Assembly: GCA_013141175.1 (NCBI GenBank)
Contig: JABFRN010000001.1
Location: 124,001-188,000, forward strand
Length of the DNA: 64,000 nucleotides
Source of the DNA: Lysobacter sp.
GTDB taxonomy: Bacteria > Pseudomonadota > Gammaproteobacteria > Xanthomonadales > Xanthomonadaceae
Direction of reading: 5' to 3'
The position numbers and the translations under genes are program-made. This document shows, in pieces, positions 63,964 to 64,000 of the stretch. How positions within the stretch are numbered: the stretch's first letter is position 1; every line of letters begins with the position of its first letter. The notes below the pieces were generated by a model. That model was not told the origin of the DNA. It saw only the letters and a list, made by a program, of their open reading frames with translations, and did not search any database.

Positions 63964-64000
63964 GCCCCCGCAAAACCGCCCTCCCCCAGAGATGCGGCCA

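Overview
The window looks like a chromosomal segment from a member of the Xanthomonadales, closest in character to Lysobacter and its relatives. The evidence is the high GC content, an XVIPCD-type type IV secretion protein, a fused E1 alpha/beta keto-acid dehydrogenase, a Xanthomonadaceae-type gene order, and several secreted proteases. No rRNA, prophage, insertion sequence or CRISPR array is visible. Most of the window is housekeeping chromosome with short accessory islands.

Left part (1-10.8 kb): the start of the sdh operon on the minus strand (sdhD partial, sdhC, and a 55-residue SdhAF4-type assembly factor), ygfZ, a stand-alone XVIPCD protein, a fused keto-acid dehydrogenase E1, a GST, a GNAT enzyme, glutaryl-CoA dehydrogenase, a glycine-zipper protein, a TatD nuclease, tcdA and a membrane-anchored c-type cytochrome. 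Between 10.8 and 16.4 kb lie two tandem aspzincin (M35) metallopeptidases, a DUF456 protein, an MscS channel and a secreted trypsin-like protease. A secreted subtilase with a C-terminal PPC-like domain sits at 27-29 kb. Together these suggest a proteolytic, possibly bacteriolytic lifestyle.

Middle part (16.5-47 kb): tRNA-Thr; the murJ-ribF-ileS-lspA-ispH string; rpsT; obgE; rplU-rpmA; an OmpA lipoprotein; uvrA with a basic tail; a copper chaperone pair (PCuAC and an LprI-like protein); acyl-CoA and sulfur metabolism genes; nth; and a complete phosphate regulon (a porin divergent from pstSCAB-phoU, with Pho-box-like repeats between them).

Right part (47-64 kb): an ArsR regulator, then the most interesting block: an ECF sigma factor, an HvfA-like Cys-rich RiPP precursor, an HvfB-like MNIO (DUF692) maturase and an HvfC-like DUF2063 partner. 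The precursor carries five Q/EGSCG motifs, two canonical EF-hand loops and then five EGKCG motifs. That layout suggests a two-part copper-binding peptide with a calcium-binding module between the parts. After it come rnt, rlmB, a flavoprotein, rnr (with an apparent one-base frame conflict at its N-terminus), tRNA-Leu, an MDR oxidoreductase, hslR, the rpsP-rimM-trmD-rplS set, ffh, a ccsA-like gene and a secreted protein of unknown function.
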